From: Polaromonas sp.
GTDB taxonomy: Bacteria > Pseudomonadota > Gammaproteobacteria > Burkholderiales > Burkholderiaceae_C
Direction: 5' to 3'
NCBI GenBank assembly: GCA_028291985.1
Contig: JAQGNE010000031.1
Coordinates: 1-39,692, forward strand
DNA length: 39,692 bases
Positions 1-9,159 of the stretch are shown piece after piece (position 1 is the stretch's first letter; every line of letters begins with the position of its first letter). The translations under genes were made by a program, and so were the position numbers. The notes below the pieces were generated by a model, which saw only the letters and a program-made list of their open reading frames with translations, was not told the origin of the DNA and ran no database searches.

Positions 1-1649
<1,649 letters not shown>

Positions 1650-1664
1650 TTAGGTTTATGAATG

Positions 1665-1719
1665 AAAAAGCGCTCTAGCCCAATAGATAAAAGGGCAAGC
1701 AGCTATCAAATGAGTAGTA
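1665..1719 (-). repeat. Comamonadaceae-type AT-rich intergenic repeat, groES-groEL spacer copy
   Basis: The spacer between groES and groEL holds 'gcgctctagccc', then 'aatagataaaagggc', then 'agctatcaaatgagtag'. The same order (partly self-complementary 'agccc…gggc' block followed by 'agctat' and an A/T-rich end) occurs near 9083, 10089, 17691 and 33797. It could fold weakly in the groESL mRNA. Strand orientation is uncertain. Confidence 0.45.
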
Positions 1720-1735
1720 AATGCAGGCTCAAGAA

Positions 1736-2026
1736 TTACTTTTCGACAACAGCGAAAAGGTCTTCTTCTTTCATGACGAGCAACTCATCGCCGTCGACCT
1801 TGACGGTCTGGCCGCTGTACTTGCCGAACAACACGCGGTCGCCCACCTTGACAGCCATGGCGCCCATTTCGCCCTTGTCGTTTTTCTTGCCTGGACCAAC
1901 TGCCAGAACCTCGCCCTGATCAGGTTTTTCAGCGGCGCTGTCAGGAATGACGATGCCGGAGGCGGTTTTGGTTTCGTTTTCCACGCGTTTGACGATCACG
2001 CGGTCGTGCAAAGGACGAAGTTTCAT
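1736..2026 (-). CDS. groS: 10 kDa co-chaperonin GroES
   Basis: Heptameric lid of the GroEL chamber, acting in the cytosol. The 96-residue protein begins [16 protein letters not shown] and carries the mobile-loop segment [17 protein letters not shown] and the C-terminal [18 protein letters not shown] typical of the family; length is standard. An in-frame start seven codons upstream exists, but the ATG at 2026 is preceded by AAGGAG about eight bases away and matches known N-termini, so it is preferred. First gene of the groES-groEL operon. Regulation by HrcA is inferred from the CIRCE just upstream. Confidence 0.97.
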   Translation of the reverse strand: MKLRPLHDRVIVKRVENETKTASGIVIPDSAAEKPDQGEVLAVGPGKKNDKGEMGAMAVKVGDRVLFGKYSGQTVKVDGDELLVMKEEDLFAVVEK

Positions 2027-2112
2027 GAGAGCTCCTTGGTTTAACAATGGTGTTTAGAAATAAGGACCAGCTGCGTGATGCAGCTGTCTGGCAGCCTGCG
2101 GCTTGGGTGTTG

Positions 2113-2139
2113 TTAGCACTCAACGCTAGCGAGTGCTAA
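2113..2139 (-). promoter_or_regulatory. CIRCE operator (HrcA binding site) of groESL
   Basis: Perfect inverted repeat TTAGCACTC - nine bases - GAGTGCTAA, identical to the CIRCE consensus. HrcA binds this element and represses heat-shock operons. It sits immediately downstream of the predicted -10 box, in the expected transcription start region, so bound HrcA would block initiation. Confidence 0.95.
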
Positions 2140-2168
2140 ATAATAGACGCATTCCTCGCCAAATTCAA
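2140..2168 (-). promoter_or_regulatory. sigma70-like promoter of groESL
   Basis: On the minus strand TTGAAT (2168-2163) and TATTAT (2145-2140) are separated by exactly 17 bases, five and five matches to the -35 and -10 consensus. The -10 box directly abuts the CIRCE. A good sigma32 -10 (CCCCAT type) is not visible, suggesting control mainly through HrcA rather than sigma32; this is inference. Confidence 0.7.
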
Positions 2169-2362
2169 GGCAGGTCAACAGAAAAACTGCAGATTGCAAG
2201 CCGGCTTGTGCTGTCTAAAGCCTGACTACCCGGGCTGTACTGCTTGTCCTACAGCGCCTTCAATGAAATGCTGACCACGCGAGCCCGGCTGTCTTTTCTA
2301 CAGTCACTGCAGTGCTAAGTAACGCAACATTCGCAAAGCAATCACCTGCAAGAGGACAGATC

Positions 2363-2844
2363 ATGAACGTGTTTGACTTGAATCCTTCGCGCGCCAACTT
2401 CGGTCAGCTGGCCGGCCTGCCGGTGCATGACGCAGGCGAGCGTGTTCGGCGCCCTGAGGTGATCCGGCGGCGTATGTGGCCGTTTTCAGTCAAATCATCG
2501 TGTGCGACCCAAAACCCTGGCAAGGTGCTGTCGGTAGCTGACCTGCGTGGGAATTTCGAGAGCGACTGCACACCGTCAAACTGCAGTTTCGTGAGCTGAC
2601 GGCGATGGCCGAACCGGCGGGCGAGGGCGAAAAATCTGCTGCGCATCGGGGAGATGCTTCGCCGGTTGGAAAAGACGATGTTCAGCGATCAGACCGCAAA
2701 ACGGCCGATTCGCCTGATTTTGGTGTCGAAGGCACCAACAAGACCCTGCCAGAGCCCGAGCCCAATGCCCAGCCGTCGGGCGAATTGACGGGCGCGCCGA
2801 CCAAGCACATCGCGGACAGTCCCTACAAATCACGAACCATTTAG
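2363..2844 (+). pseudogene. possible decayed gene of unknown function (frameshifted)
   Basis: An ATG at 2363 follows AGAGGA at good spacing and opens MNVFDLNPSRANFGQLAG, continuing to a stop at 2599. From about 2558 a different frame reads as a coherent helix (EFRERLHTVKLQFRELTAMA, then EPAGEGE), and after the five-A run at 2630-2634 the first frame again reads coherently (NLLRIGEMLRRLEKTMFSDQ) up to a stop at 2788; the other frame stays open to 2844. Two compensating one-base changes would therefore restore a plausible charged helical protein. I do not recognise the family. It could instead be non-coding DNA that happens to be open. Located between the groESL promoter and the DUF2177 gene. 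Confidence 0.3.
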
Positions 2845-2846
2845 CC

Positions 2847-2864
2847 AGCCGCAAGCTTGCGGCT
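2847..2864. repeat. 18-bp perfect palindrome
   Basis: AGCCGCAAG directly followed by its reverse complement CTTGCGGCT, without a spacer. It lies between the gene remnant and the DUF2177 gene. There is no T-tract, so it is not a convincing terminator; a dyad protein-binding site is possible. Confidence 0.5.
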
Positions 2865-2997
2865 GATGCTACTGGTGGCGTCGGTTTTCCATGCAGGGGA
2901 GCATGAGGCCGTAGCGCGCCTGATTGGGTCACGTACCAACCTGCCAAGCAGGCGTGGCAGCTATGCTTGCCTGCTTCGCCATCCGTTGAAAGTGCGC

Positions 2998-3405
2998 ATG
3001 CTGAAATATGCTGGTTCATACTTGGCCGTGTGGCTGACGCTATTGCTTGTCGACATGCTGTGGCTGCGTGTCATTGCCGTGTCATGGTACGAACAGGGCA
3101 TGGGGCCACTGCTGGCAGCGTCGCCCAACCTGTGGGCGGCAGCGGCGTTTTACCTGATCTATCCGTTGGGTCTGCTGATTTTTGCGGTCTATCTGCCAGA
3201 CGCCGGAAAAGCCAGCGTGCTGAAGGTGGCTGGCTTCGGACTGCTGTTCGGTTTCTTTGCCTATGCTACGTACGACCTGACAGGTCTGGCCGTGATCCGG
3301 AACTGGCCTTTGGGGCTGAGCCTGCTTGACATGGCCTGGGGCGCCTGTGTCAGCGCGGTCGCTGCAGCAGCGGGCAAGCTCAGCCTGGATTATCTGAGCC
3401 GCTGA
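2998..3405 (+). CDS. DUF2177 family small inner-membrane protein
   Basis: The 135-residue protein begins MLKYAGSYLAVWLTLLLVDM and has about four hydrophobic segments (roughly residues 5-25, 45-65, 75-95 and 105-125). The early WLTLLLVDMLWL stretch, the FYLIYPLG segment and the GFFAYATYDLTGLAVIRNWP segment are the recognisable DUF2177 pattern. The family is a four-helix inner-membrane protein of unknown function. An in-frame extension to 2857 exists, but the ATG at 2998 fits the family length and places helix 1 at the N-terminus; the ribosome site (GAAAG) is weak. It stands alone between the gene remnant and the permease promoter region. Confidence 0.8.
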   Translation: MLKYAGSYLAVWLTLLLVDMLWLRVIAVSWYEQGMGPLLAASPNLWAAAAFYLIYPLGLLIFAVYLPDAGKASVLKVAGFGLLFGFFAYATYDLTGLAVIRNWPLGLSLLDMAWGACVSAVAAAAGKLSLDYLSR

Positions 3406-3500
3406 CGCAATTGACGAGACGGTGTACGCTGCCATAAGCGCCGCATGGCTTTTTCCGCGCGTGATCCTACAAAAGCAACCGCAGATTTCCGCAATCCATC

Positions 3501-3529
3501 TTGAAGAGTGCGTATCTATAGTCTGTAAT
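3501..3529 (+). promoter_or_regulatory. sigma70-like promoter upstream of leader ORF and permease
   Basis: TTGAAG (3501-3506) and TGTAAT (3524-3529) with an exact 17-base spacer. It would give a leader of about 200 bases before the permease start at 3742. This is the only convincing signal in the 336-base gap after the DUF2177 gene, apart from the small ORF at 3569. Confidence 0.5.
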
Positions 3530-3568
3530 ATCCGGCGGGCCGTTCCCGGCGGTACCGAGGGCATTACT

Positions 3569-3745
3569 ATGCACACCAGAGGCGTCGGACATACCACCAT
3601 GGCTGCGTTTGTGCGCTGTAGAACTCTGCATATTCGCGCGCCGGTCTCGTTAACAGCAATAGCCGGAAGATCTGCCGGACTTGCTGATTTGCAGGTGTCT
3701 GTGCCTGCACCGTCGCAGGAACCGCTGGCCGGTCTGCCCTCATGA
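3569..3745 (+). CDS. possible 58-residue leader ORF overlapping the permease start
   Basis: ATG at 3569 is preceded by GAGGG at about seven bases, and the frame runs to a TGA at 3743-3745 that overlaps the permease ATG as ATGA. The permease itself has no good ribosome binding site, so translation of this ORF could couple to it. The predicted peptide (start MHTRGVGHTTMAAFVRCRTL) is basic, has no recognisable domain and resembles no family known to me, so it may be a regulatory leader or chance. No attenuator-like codon run was seen. Confidence 0.35.
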   Translation: MHTRGVGHTTMAAFVRCRTLHIRAPVSLTAIAGRSAGLADLQVSVPAPSQEPLAGLPS

Positions 3746-5205
3746 GTGCGCCACCGGGTGCGGTTTCTGCCGGTATCGCGGATGCTGCCGCCAAGACGAC
3801 GCACCCGGCCGCTGTACTGGGCATGCGCGAAGCGGTGGCGCTCATCATCGGCGTGGTCATTGGCGCTGGCATCTTCAAGGCGCCCTCGATGGTCGCCAGC
3901 ATGGCCGGCAGTCCCGGCTGGATGTTCGGTGCGTGGGTCCTGGGCGGCCTGGTTTCGCTGATTGGTGCGCTTTGCTACGCTGAACTCACCACCTCCTGTC
4001 CGGACGCCGGTGGCGACTATCATTTTCTCAAGCGTGCCTATGGCCGGTCGGTGTCGTTTTTATTCGGCTGGGCGCGGTTTTCGGTGATCACTACCGGCTC
4101 GATCGCCTTGCTGGCATTTGTCTTTGGCGACTATATGCACCAGGCTCTGCCACTGACCACGCTGGGAGGGGTATGGGGGCCGGCCACGTATGCCTTCGTC
4201 AGCATTGCCGTGCTTTCAGCCATCAATTTGCGGGGCATTCGCTCAGGTACCTCGACCCAGACCTGGCTGACGGCGCTGGAGGTTTCCGGCCTGTTGATGA
4301 TGGTGGCCGCCACCTGGTATTTAGTGACCAGTGGGACGGCACCGCAGGTGCTCGCATCCCCCGATGCGGGGCGTATGCCAGGCATGTCTTCGTTTGGCCT
4401 GGCGATGGTTTTTGTGCTGCTGACCTATGGCGGCTGGAATGAGGCGGCCTATATCAGCGCCGAGATGAAAGGGTCGCGGCGCAACATTGCACATGCCCTG
4501 GTTCTTTCCATACTGATCATCACCGCGCTCTACCTGATGGTGACTTGGGCCTACTGGAGAGGCCTCGGGTTTGAAGGCATGGCCAAGTCGGATGCGCTGG
4601 CTGCCGATCTGCTGCAGGCTGCTTTTGGTCCCGCCGGCGCGAAACTCATCTCTGTCATGGTGGCCCTGGCGGCGCTGACATCGATCAACGCCACCATGAT
4701 CGTCGGCGCGCGAACCAGCTATGCATTGGGGCGGGACTGGCCGGCATTTCACAAGCTGGCCGTATGGGACGGCGCCCGCGGCACGCCGGTGCATGCCATG
4801 CGGCTGCAGAGCGTCGCCGCCTTGCTGCTGGTATGGCTGGGGGCATGGACGGGTGGGGGCTTTAGCTCCATGGTGGAATTCACCGCGCCGGTCTTCTGGC
4901 TCTTCTTCCTGCTATCCGGTCTGTCGCTTTTTGTATTGCGGTGGCGCGAGCCGCACATCGAGCGACCGTTCAGGGTGCCGCTGTATCCGCTGCTGCCCGT
5001 GCTCTTCTGCGCAACCTCGGCCTACATGTTGTGGTCCAGCCTGTCGTATGTCTACAGCCAGTCCCTGGGCGGCCTGAATGCCGCCTGGATAGGCGTTGGC
5101 GTACTCGCCATTGGCGTGCTGCTGCTGCTGCTCGTCACCCTTTTTCCGCCCCGATCACGTGTCAGTGCTCAGTCCTTCAACCACCCTTCAGGAGAAACCC
5201 CATGA
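3742..5205 (+). CDS. APC superfamily amino acid permease
   Basis: A 487-residue inner-membrane transporter with about 12 hydrophobic helices. Helix 1 contains the broken GVVIGAGIFKAP motif that binds the substrate backbone in APC transporters, and helix 2/loop has GALCYAELTTSCPDAGGDY, as in the LAT/SteT-like members. A cytoplasmic N-terminus of about 28 residues precedes helix 1. Substrate cannot be told from the sequence; amino acid/proton symport or amino acid exchange is the family expectation. The stop overlaps the start of the next gene (ATGA), so the two are translationally coupled; a possible leader ORF overlaps its own start in the same way. No in-frame ATG lies upstream. Confidence 0.9.
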   Translation: MSAPPGAVSAGIADAAAKTTHPAAVLGMREAVALIIGVVIGAGIFKAPSMVASMAGSPGWMFGAWVLGGLVSLIGALCYAELTTSCPDAGGDYHFLKRAYGRSVSFLFGWARFSVITTGSIALLAFVFGDYMHQALPLTTLGGVWGPATYAFVSIAVLSAINLRGIRSGTSTQTWLTALEVSGLLMMVAATWYLVTSGTAPQVLASPDAGRMPGMSSFGLAMVFVLLTYGGWNEAAYISAEMKGSRRNIAHALVLSILIITALYLMVTWAYWRGLGFEGMAKSDALAADLLQAAFGPAGAKLISVMVALAALTSINATMIVGARTSYALGRDWPAFHKLAVWDGARGTPVHAMRLQSVAALLLVWLGAWTGGGFSSMVEFTAPVFWLFFLLSGLSLFVLRWREPHIERPFRVPLYPLLPVLFCATSAYMLWSSLSYVYSQSLGGLNAAWIGVGVLAIGVLLLLLVTLFPPRSRVSAQSFNHPSGETP

Positions 5206-5819
5206 GCCATGCCTGGACCTTTTCGCCCGTGATTGCGTTGCGCCGGCTACTGCCCGTGCCGGTCAGATCCCTCTTGCAGGGGCTGGCCTTCGCACTGGTG
5301 GCAACCCAGCCTGGCCATGCGCAAAACGCCACCACGCCGCGGCTGGATGTTCCCTATGTGCCCACGCCCCAGCCTGTCGTCGACAAGATGCTGGACCTGG
5401 CCAAGGTAGGACGCAAGGATGTGCTGTTTGACCTGGGATGCGGCGACGGACGCATCGTGATCACCGCGGCCAAGGCACGAGGCGCACGCGGAACCGGCAT
5501 TGACATCGACCCCACACGCATACAGGAGGCGGTACAGAACGCCAAGACTGCAGGCGTTGCGGACCGGGTGAACTTCAAGCAGGGCGATCTGTTCGAAGCG
5601 GATTTTTCACCGGCCACGGTGGTCACGCTCTACCTGCTACCGGACATCAACCGCAAGTTGCGGCCCCAGTTGTGGAAGCAGCTCAAAGTCGGCACGCGGG
5701 TGGTGTCGCATGACTTTGACATGGGAGACGAGTGGCCGCCTGAGCGGGTGGAAAAGGTGGGCAACAAGACGCTTTACTACTGGACGATTCGCGAGCAGCA
5801 TAAAAAAGCTGCTTCGTGA
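5202..5819 (+). CDS. exported class I SAM-dependent methyltransferase-fold protein
   Basis: The 205-residue protein starts at an ATG seven or eight bases after GGAG. Residues 22-40 form a hydrophobic segment ending in Gly-His-Ala, a standard signal-peptidase site (predicted cleavage after A40). The mature part has the SAM-binding motif I, VLFDLGCGDGRIVITAA (residues 74-90), the acidic D101 at the end of strand 2, then QGDLFEADF and VVTLYLLPDIN. This matches a widespread family annotated as SAM methyltransferase and distantly related to FAM173/ATPSCKMT lysine methyltransferases. SAM is not known to be present in the periplasm, so the signal may be a membrane anchor, or the ligand may differ. 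The ATGA overlap ties it to the permease; convergent metK makes SAM. Function unknown. Confidence 0.82.
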   Translation: MSHAWTFSPVIALRRLLPVPVRSLLQGLAFALVATQPGHAQNATTPRLDVPYVPTPQPVVDKMLDLAKVGRKDVLFDLGCGDGRIVITAAKARGARGTGIDIDPTRIQEAVQNAKTAGVADRVNFKQGDLFEADFSPATVVTLYLLPDINRKLRPQLWKQLKVGTRVVSHDFDMGDEWPPERVEKVGNKTLYYWTIREQHKKAAS

Positions 5820-5932
5820 AGCGGATAGCAAGGCCTAGGGCTCGAACGCCGCCAGGTCGTTGCCGCACCTCAACCTTTGGGCCGCGGGCGTTGTGAATGC
5901 CAGGGGCAGGTTTCCCCCGGCGCCAGCCAGCT

Positions 5933-7114
5933 TCAGGTGCCGGCAGCGGCGCGCAGCACTGCGGCTTTGTCGGTTTTCTCCCAGGTGAATTCCGGCTCGT
6001 CGCGGCCAAAGTGGCCGTAAGCCGCAGTCTTTTCATAGATGGGTCGCAGCAGGTCAAGCATCTGGATGATGCCTTTTGGCCGAAGATCGAAATGCTCCTG
6101 CACCAACGCCGAGAGTTTCTCGTCAGAGATAACGCCGGTGCCTTCGGTATAGACGGTGACGTTCATGGGCTTGGCGATGCCAATGGCGTAGGCCACCTGG
6201 ATCTGGCACTGGCGCGCAAGGCCGGCGGCCACAATGTTCTTGGCGACATAGCGCGCAGCATACGCGGCTGAACGGTCCACCTTGCTCGGGTCCTTGCCGC
6301 TGAATGCGCCGCCGCCGTGCGGGCAGGCACCGCCATAGGTGTCCACAATGATCTTGCGGCCCGTCAAGCCGCAGTCGCCTTGGGGACCACCAATGACGAA
6401 TCGGCCGGTCGGGTTGATCAGGTATCGGGTGTCCTTCAGCCACTCCTTGGGCAGCACCGGCTTGATGATTTCCTCAATGATGGCTTCGGTAAACGACGCT
6501 TTCATCTTGTGCGCGGTCTCCGATTGGTCCGGACTGTGCTGCGTCGACAGCACCACGGTGTCGATGCTGTGCGGCTTGCCATCGACATAGCGCATCGTGA
6601 CCTGGCTCTTCGCATCAGGGCGCAGGAAAGGCATGCGGCCGTCCTTGCGAAGCTGGGCCTGGCGCTCGACCAGGCGGTGCGCGTAATAGATGGGCGCAGG
6701 CATCAGTTCTGGCGTCTCGTCACAGGCGTAGCCAAACATCAGGCCCTGGTCGCCCGCACCGATGTTCAGGTGGTCGTCAGAGGCATGGTCAACGCCCTGG
6801 GCGATATCGTTGGACTGCTTGTCATAGCAGACCATGACCGCGCAACCCTTATAGTCAATTCCGTACTCCGTATTGTCGTAGCCTATGCGCTTGATGGTGT
6901 CGCGTGCCACCTGGATGTAGTCAACATGGGCGTTAGTGGTGATTTCGCCCGCCAGAACGACCAGACCGGTGTTGGTCAGGGTTTCGGCAGCGACACGGCT
7001 GCGCGGGTCCTGCTTGAAGATGGCGTCAAGAATCGCATCGGAAATCTGGTCCGCCACCTTGTCGGGATGGCCTTCAGATACGGATTCGGATGTAAAAAGA
7101 AAATCGTTCGCCAT
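5933..7114 (-). CDS. metK: S-adenosylmethionine synthase MetK
   Basis: Cytosolic enzyme making SAM from methionine and ATP. The 393-residue product starts [19 protein letters not shown]; His16 and Asp18 of the GHPDK motif bind phosphate and magnesium. [12 protein letters not shown] and [19 protein letters not shown] are the two MetK signatures, followed by [10 protein letters not shown] near the C-terminus. Length is slightly above the 384 residues of E. coli. A GTG three codons upstream is possible, but the ATG at 7114 has GGAG nine bases away and fits the family. Transcribed convergently to the exported methyltransferase and divergently from the acyltransferase pair, a gene order common in Burkholderiales. 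A perfect -10 box lies 118 bases upstream; I could not recognise a SAM riboswitch in the leader. Confidence 0.98.
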   Translation of the reverse strand: MANDFLFTSESVSEGHPDKVADQISDAILDAIFKQDPRSRVAAETLTNTGLVVLAGEITTNAHVDYIQVARDTIKRIGYDNTEYGIDYKGCAVMVCYDKQSNDIAQGVDHASDDHLNIGAGDQGLMFGYACDETPELMPAPIYYAHRLVERQAQLRKDGRMPFLRPDAKSQVTMRYVDGKPHSIDTVVLSTQHSPDQSETAHKMKASFTEAIIEEIIKPVLPKEWLKDTRYLINPTGRFVIGGPQGDCGLTGRKIIVDTYGGACPHGGGAFSGKDPSKVDRSAAYAARYVAKNIVAAGLARQCQIQVAYAIGIAKPMNVTVYTEGTGVISDEKLSALVQEHFDLRPKGIIQMLDLLRPIYEKTAAYGHFGRDEPEFTWEKTDKAAVLRAAAGT

Positions 7115-7231
7115 TGCGTACACTCCGTTTTGGTTAGTCGGCGCGTTGCCGGCTGGAATGCCTCGGCGAACGCTTTAGCAGTTTTGTTTAATGTCGCCCT
7201 GCAAGTTGTTCAGTAACTCGGCGACGCCACC

Positions 7232-7237
7232 ATTATA
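7232..7237 (-). promoter_or_regulatory. metK: candidate -10 box for metK
   Basis: A perfect TATAAT reads on the minus strand here. No good -35 lies 16-18 bases upstream (the hexamer at 17 is near CAAACC), so a factor-dependent or weak promoter is suspected. It would give a metK leader of about 110 bases. Confidence 0.35.
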
Positions 7238-7313
7238 AAGCGCTGTATTTCCAGGGTTTGCGGTCTTGCACACCCGCTATCCTCTCCTACCTCGTCTTGC
7301 ACTTTTTTCTTAC

Positions 7314-8162
7314 ATGTACTGGCTGTTCCGATTTTTTGCCTGGTGGCCGCTTGCCGCACTGCAGTGGCTGGGCGGATTGCTAGGGTGGATGGTGTGGGCG
7401 GCAAGTCCACGCTACCGGCAACAGTTTCGTGCCAATGTGGCGCAGGCAGGGCTGCCGTTCCCAGTGGCCAGGCCTGCCATCGGAGAAGCCGGGAGGTTTG
7501 TGGCCGAACTGCCGAAACTATGGCTGCGCCCGCGGGGGCAATCTTGCCTTGGCGATGTCACGCTGGATGGGCAAGAACACGCCAAGGCTGCTTTTGCGCC
7601 AGGCCGCGGTGTTATTTTTTTCTCGGCGCATGGCGGCTGCTTCGAGATCGAACCCCAGGCGCTGGCCGAGCTTTACGGGCCTATCACCGCGATCTACCGG
7701 CCGGCGCGCAAGCCCTGGCTCGCGCGCCTGCAGGCGATTGCCCGCGACAGGCCAGGGCTGCATGTTGTGCCTGCTGGCATGGGCGGCATCCGCCTGATGC
7801 TCAAGGCACTGAAGGCCGGGCAGGCGGTCGCCTTGCTGACCGATCAGGTGCCGCCGGAGGGGCAGGGCGTGTGGGCTCCGTATTTCGGCAAACCCGCTTA
7901 CACCATGACGCTGGCCGCGCGCCTCGCGCTGCAAAGTGGGGCGGTGATGCTGCCGGTGACCTGTGAACGCCTGAAGCGCGGCCGGGGCTATGCGCTGAAG
8001 ATATGGCCTGCCCTGACAGGCCTGGAAGCGGCCGGCAAATCCGATATGCTCCACGCCGTGACTGTGATCAACCAGGCTATTGAAGCCATCGTCCGCAGCC
8101 AGCCGCATCAGTATCTGTGGGGTTATGCCCGCTACAAGACACCCCGCAAGGAGCCGGCTTGA
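7314..8162 (+). CDS. lipid A biosynthesis lauroyl/myristoyl acyltransferase-like protein (LpxL/HtrB family), first copy
   Basis: Membrane-anchored acyltransferase that by family role adds a secondary acyl chain to lipid A. With the ATG at 7314 the protein has 282 residues: an N-terminal hydrophobic anchor (residues 1-30), then H106-GGCF-E111, the HX4E form of the catalytic motif, and AIYRPARKPWL and LLTDQVPPEGQGVWAPYFG, which are typical LpxL segments. A TTG at 7266 would add 16 residues; neither start has a convincing ribosome site, so the N-terminus is uncertain. The stop overlaps the start of a second acyltransferase. In many Burkholderiales dapF follows this pair; here it does not. Which acyl position it serves cannot be read from sequence. 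Confidence 0.88.
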   Translation: MYWLFRFFAWWPLAALQWLGGLLGWMVWAASPRYRQQFRANVAQAGLPFPVARPAIGEAGRFVAELPKLWLRPRGQSCLGDVTLDGQEHAKAAFAPGRGVIFFSAHGGCFEIEPQALAELYGPITAIYRPARKPWLARLQAIARDRPGLHVVPAGMGGIRLMLKALKAGQAVALLTDQVPPEGQGVWAPYFGKPAYTMTLAARLALQSGAVMLPVTCERLKRGRGYALKIWPALTGLEAAGKSDMLHAVTVINQAIEAIVRSQPHQYLWGYARYKTPRKEPA

Positions 8163-9055
8163 CATCTGCGTCGCGGTGGGCAAGCCGCGTGTTGACCTGG
8201 TGCGGTATCGGCTTCATGCGCATGCTGGCGCGCGCCCCCCTGAGGCTGGTGCGTGCAATGGGCACTGCCCTCGGCTGGACGCTCTATGCGCTGGTGGCCC
8301 CGCGCCGCAGGGTGGTGCACAAGAACCTGGCGCTGTGTTTTCCTGAACGCACGCTGGCCGAGCGACGGCAAATGGCGCGTCGCACCTTCGTTTATTTCGC
8401 CCAGGCCTGGCTAGACCGCAGTTGGCTCTGGCACGCGTCGCCAGAGGTCCTGAGGCAGCGCCTCACGCTGCATGGCGCTGTGCAGGAGTTCGATGGCCAG
8501 TCGCCCACCGTCGTGTTCAGTCCGCACTTTTACGGCCTGGATGCAGGCGCGACCACCATCAACATGAACATCGACCGCAACTTCACGTCGATCTATACGC
8601 CGCAGGCCAATGAATTGCTCGACCGTTGGATCCGCCGCGGACGCCTGCGCTTTGGCCGGGTGCGCCTGTTTCACCGGCTGGACGGTGTACGTGCCAATGC
8701 CAACGCGTTGCGGTCGGGCGAGGTGCTGTACCTGCTGTCTGATATGGACTTTGGCCGGAGCGAGTCGATTTTCGTGCCGTTTTATGGTGTGCCGACGGCG
8801 ACCGTTCCATCGGTCTCGCGGTTTGCGCGGCTGGGCCGGGCCAAGGTGATATCGGTTGTAACGCGTTTGACGGCCAGCGGCTACGCGGTAGAGGTCATGC
8901 CGGTATGGAAGGACTTTCCCACGGCTGATGTCGCAGCGGACACCGCCCGCGTCAATGTCTATCTCGAGCAGCTGATCAACACGATGCCTGAACAGTATTA
9001 CTGGGTGCACAAGCGTTTTAAAACCCGGCCCGATGGCGAAGCGTCGCTGTACTAG
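8159..9055 (+). CDS. LpxL/HtrB family lysophospholipid/lipid A acyltransferase, second copy
   Basis: The 298-residue protein contains an N-terminal anchor (about residues 10-48), H123-FYGL-D128, the HX4D catalytic motif, and the later LLSDMDFGRSESIFVPFYGVPTAT segment of the acceptor site. The best start is TTG at 8159: a perfect AAGGAG lies six bases ahead, inside the end of the previous gene, and the TTG overlaps that gene's TGA. A longer frame from 8117 lacks such a site. The product is clearly diverged from its tandem neighbour, so the two probably act at different acyl positions. Ends 104 bases before the convergent hydrolase, with an intergenic repeat between. Confidence 0.9.
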   Translation: MTSASRWASRVLTWCGIGFMRMLARAPLRLVRAMGTALGWTLYALVAPRRRVVHKNLALCFPERTLAERRQMARRTFVYFAQAWLDRSWLWHASPEVLRQRLTLHGAVQEFDGQSPTVVFSPHFYGLDAGATTINMNIDRNFTSIYTPQANELLDRWIRRGRLRFGRVRLFHRLDGVRANANALRSGEVLYLLSDMDFGRSESIFVPFYGVPTATVPSVSRFARLGRAKVISVVTRLTASGYAVEVMPVWKDFPTADVAADTARVNVYLEQLINTMPEQYYWVHKRFKTRPDGEASLY

Positions 9056-9082
9056 CGGGCGCCAGGCGTTTGCCGCAAGATA

Positions 9083-9144
9083 TTTTTTGAGTGTTTTTAG
9101 CCTCAAGCCCTTATTTCATAGGGAGTATCCGCTATTTATAAAAG
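9083..9144 (+). repeat. Comamonadaceae-type intergenic repeat, copy between convergent genes
   Basis: Reads 'gtttttagcctcaagccc', 'ttatttcataggg', then 'gctatttataaaa'. Same arrangement as the copies at 1665, 10089 and 33797. It fills most of the gap between the acyltransferase and the convergent hydrolase; the U-rich and self-complementary parts might stop transcription from either side, which is inference. Confidence 0.5.
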
Positions 9145-9159
9145 AGCGAAGTACTTGTC

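Noticed and set aside
3082..4023. 313-codon minus-strand frame over the DUF2177/permease boundary
   Set aside because: It overlaps two recognised membrane protein genes antisense, is rich in Arg/Gln/His and shows no family resemblance.
7115..7230. SAM or SAH riboswitch in the metK leader
   Set aside because: I could not match any known SAM/SAH aptamer core by eye. A covariance-model search (for example Infernal with Rfam SAM/SAH models) would decide.
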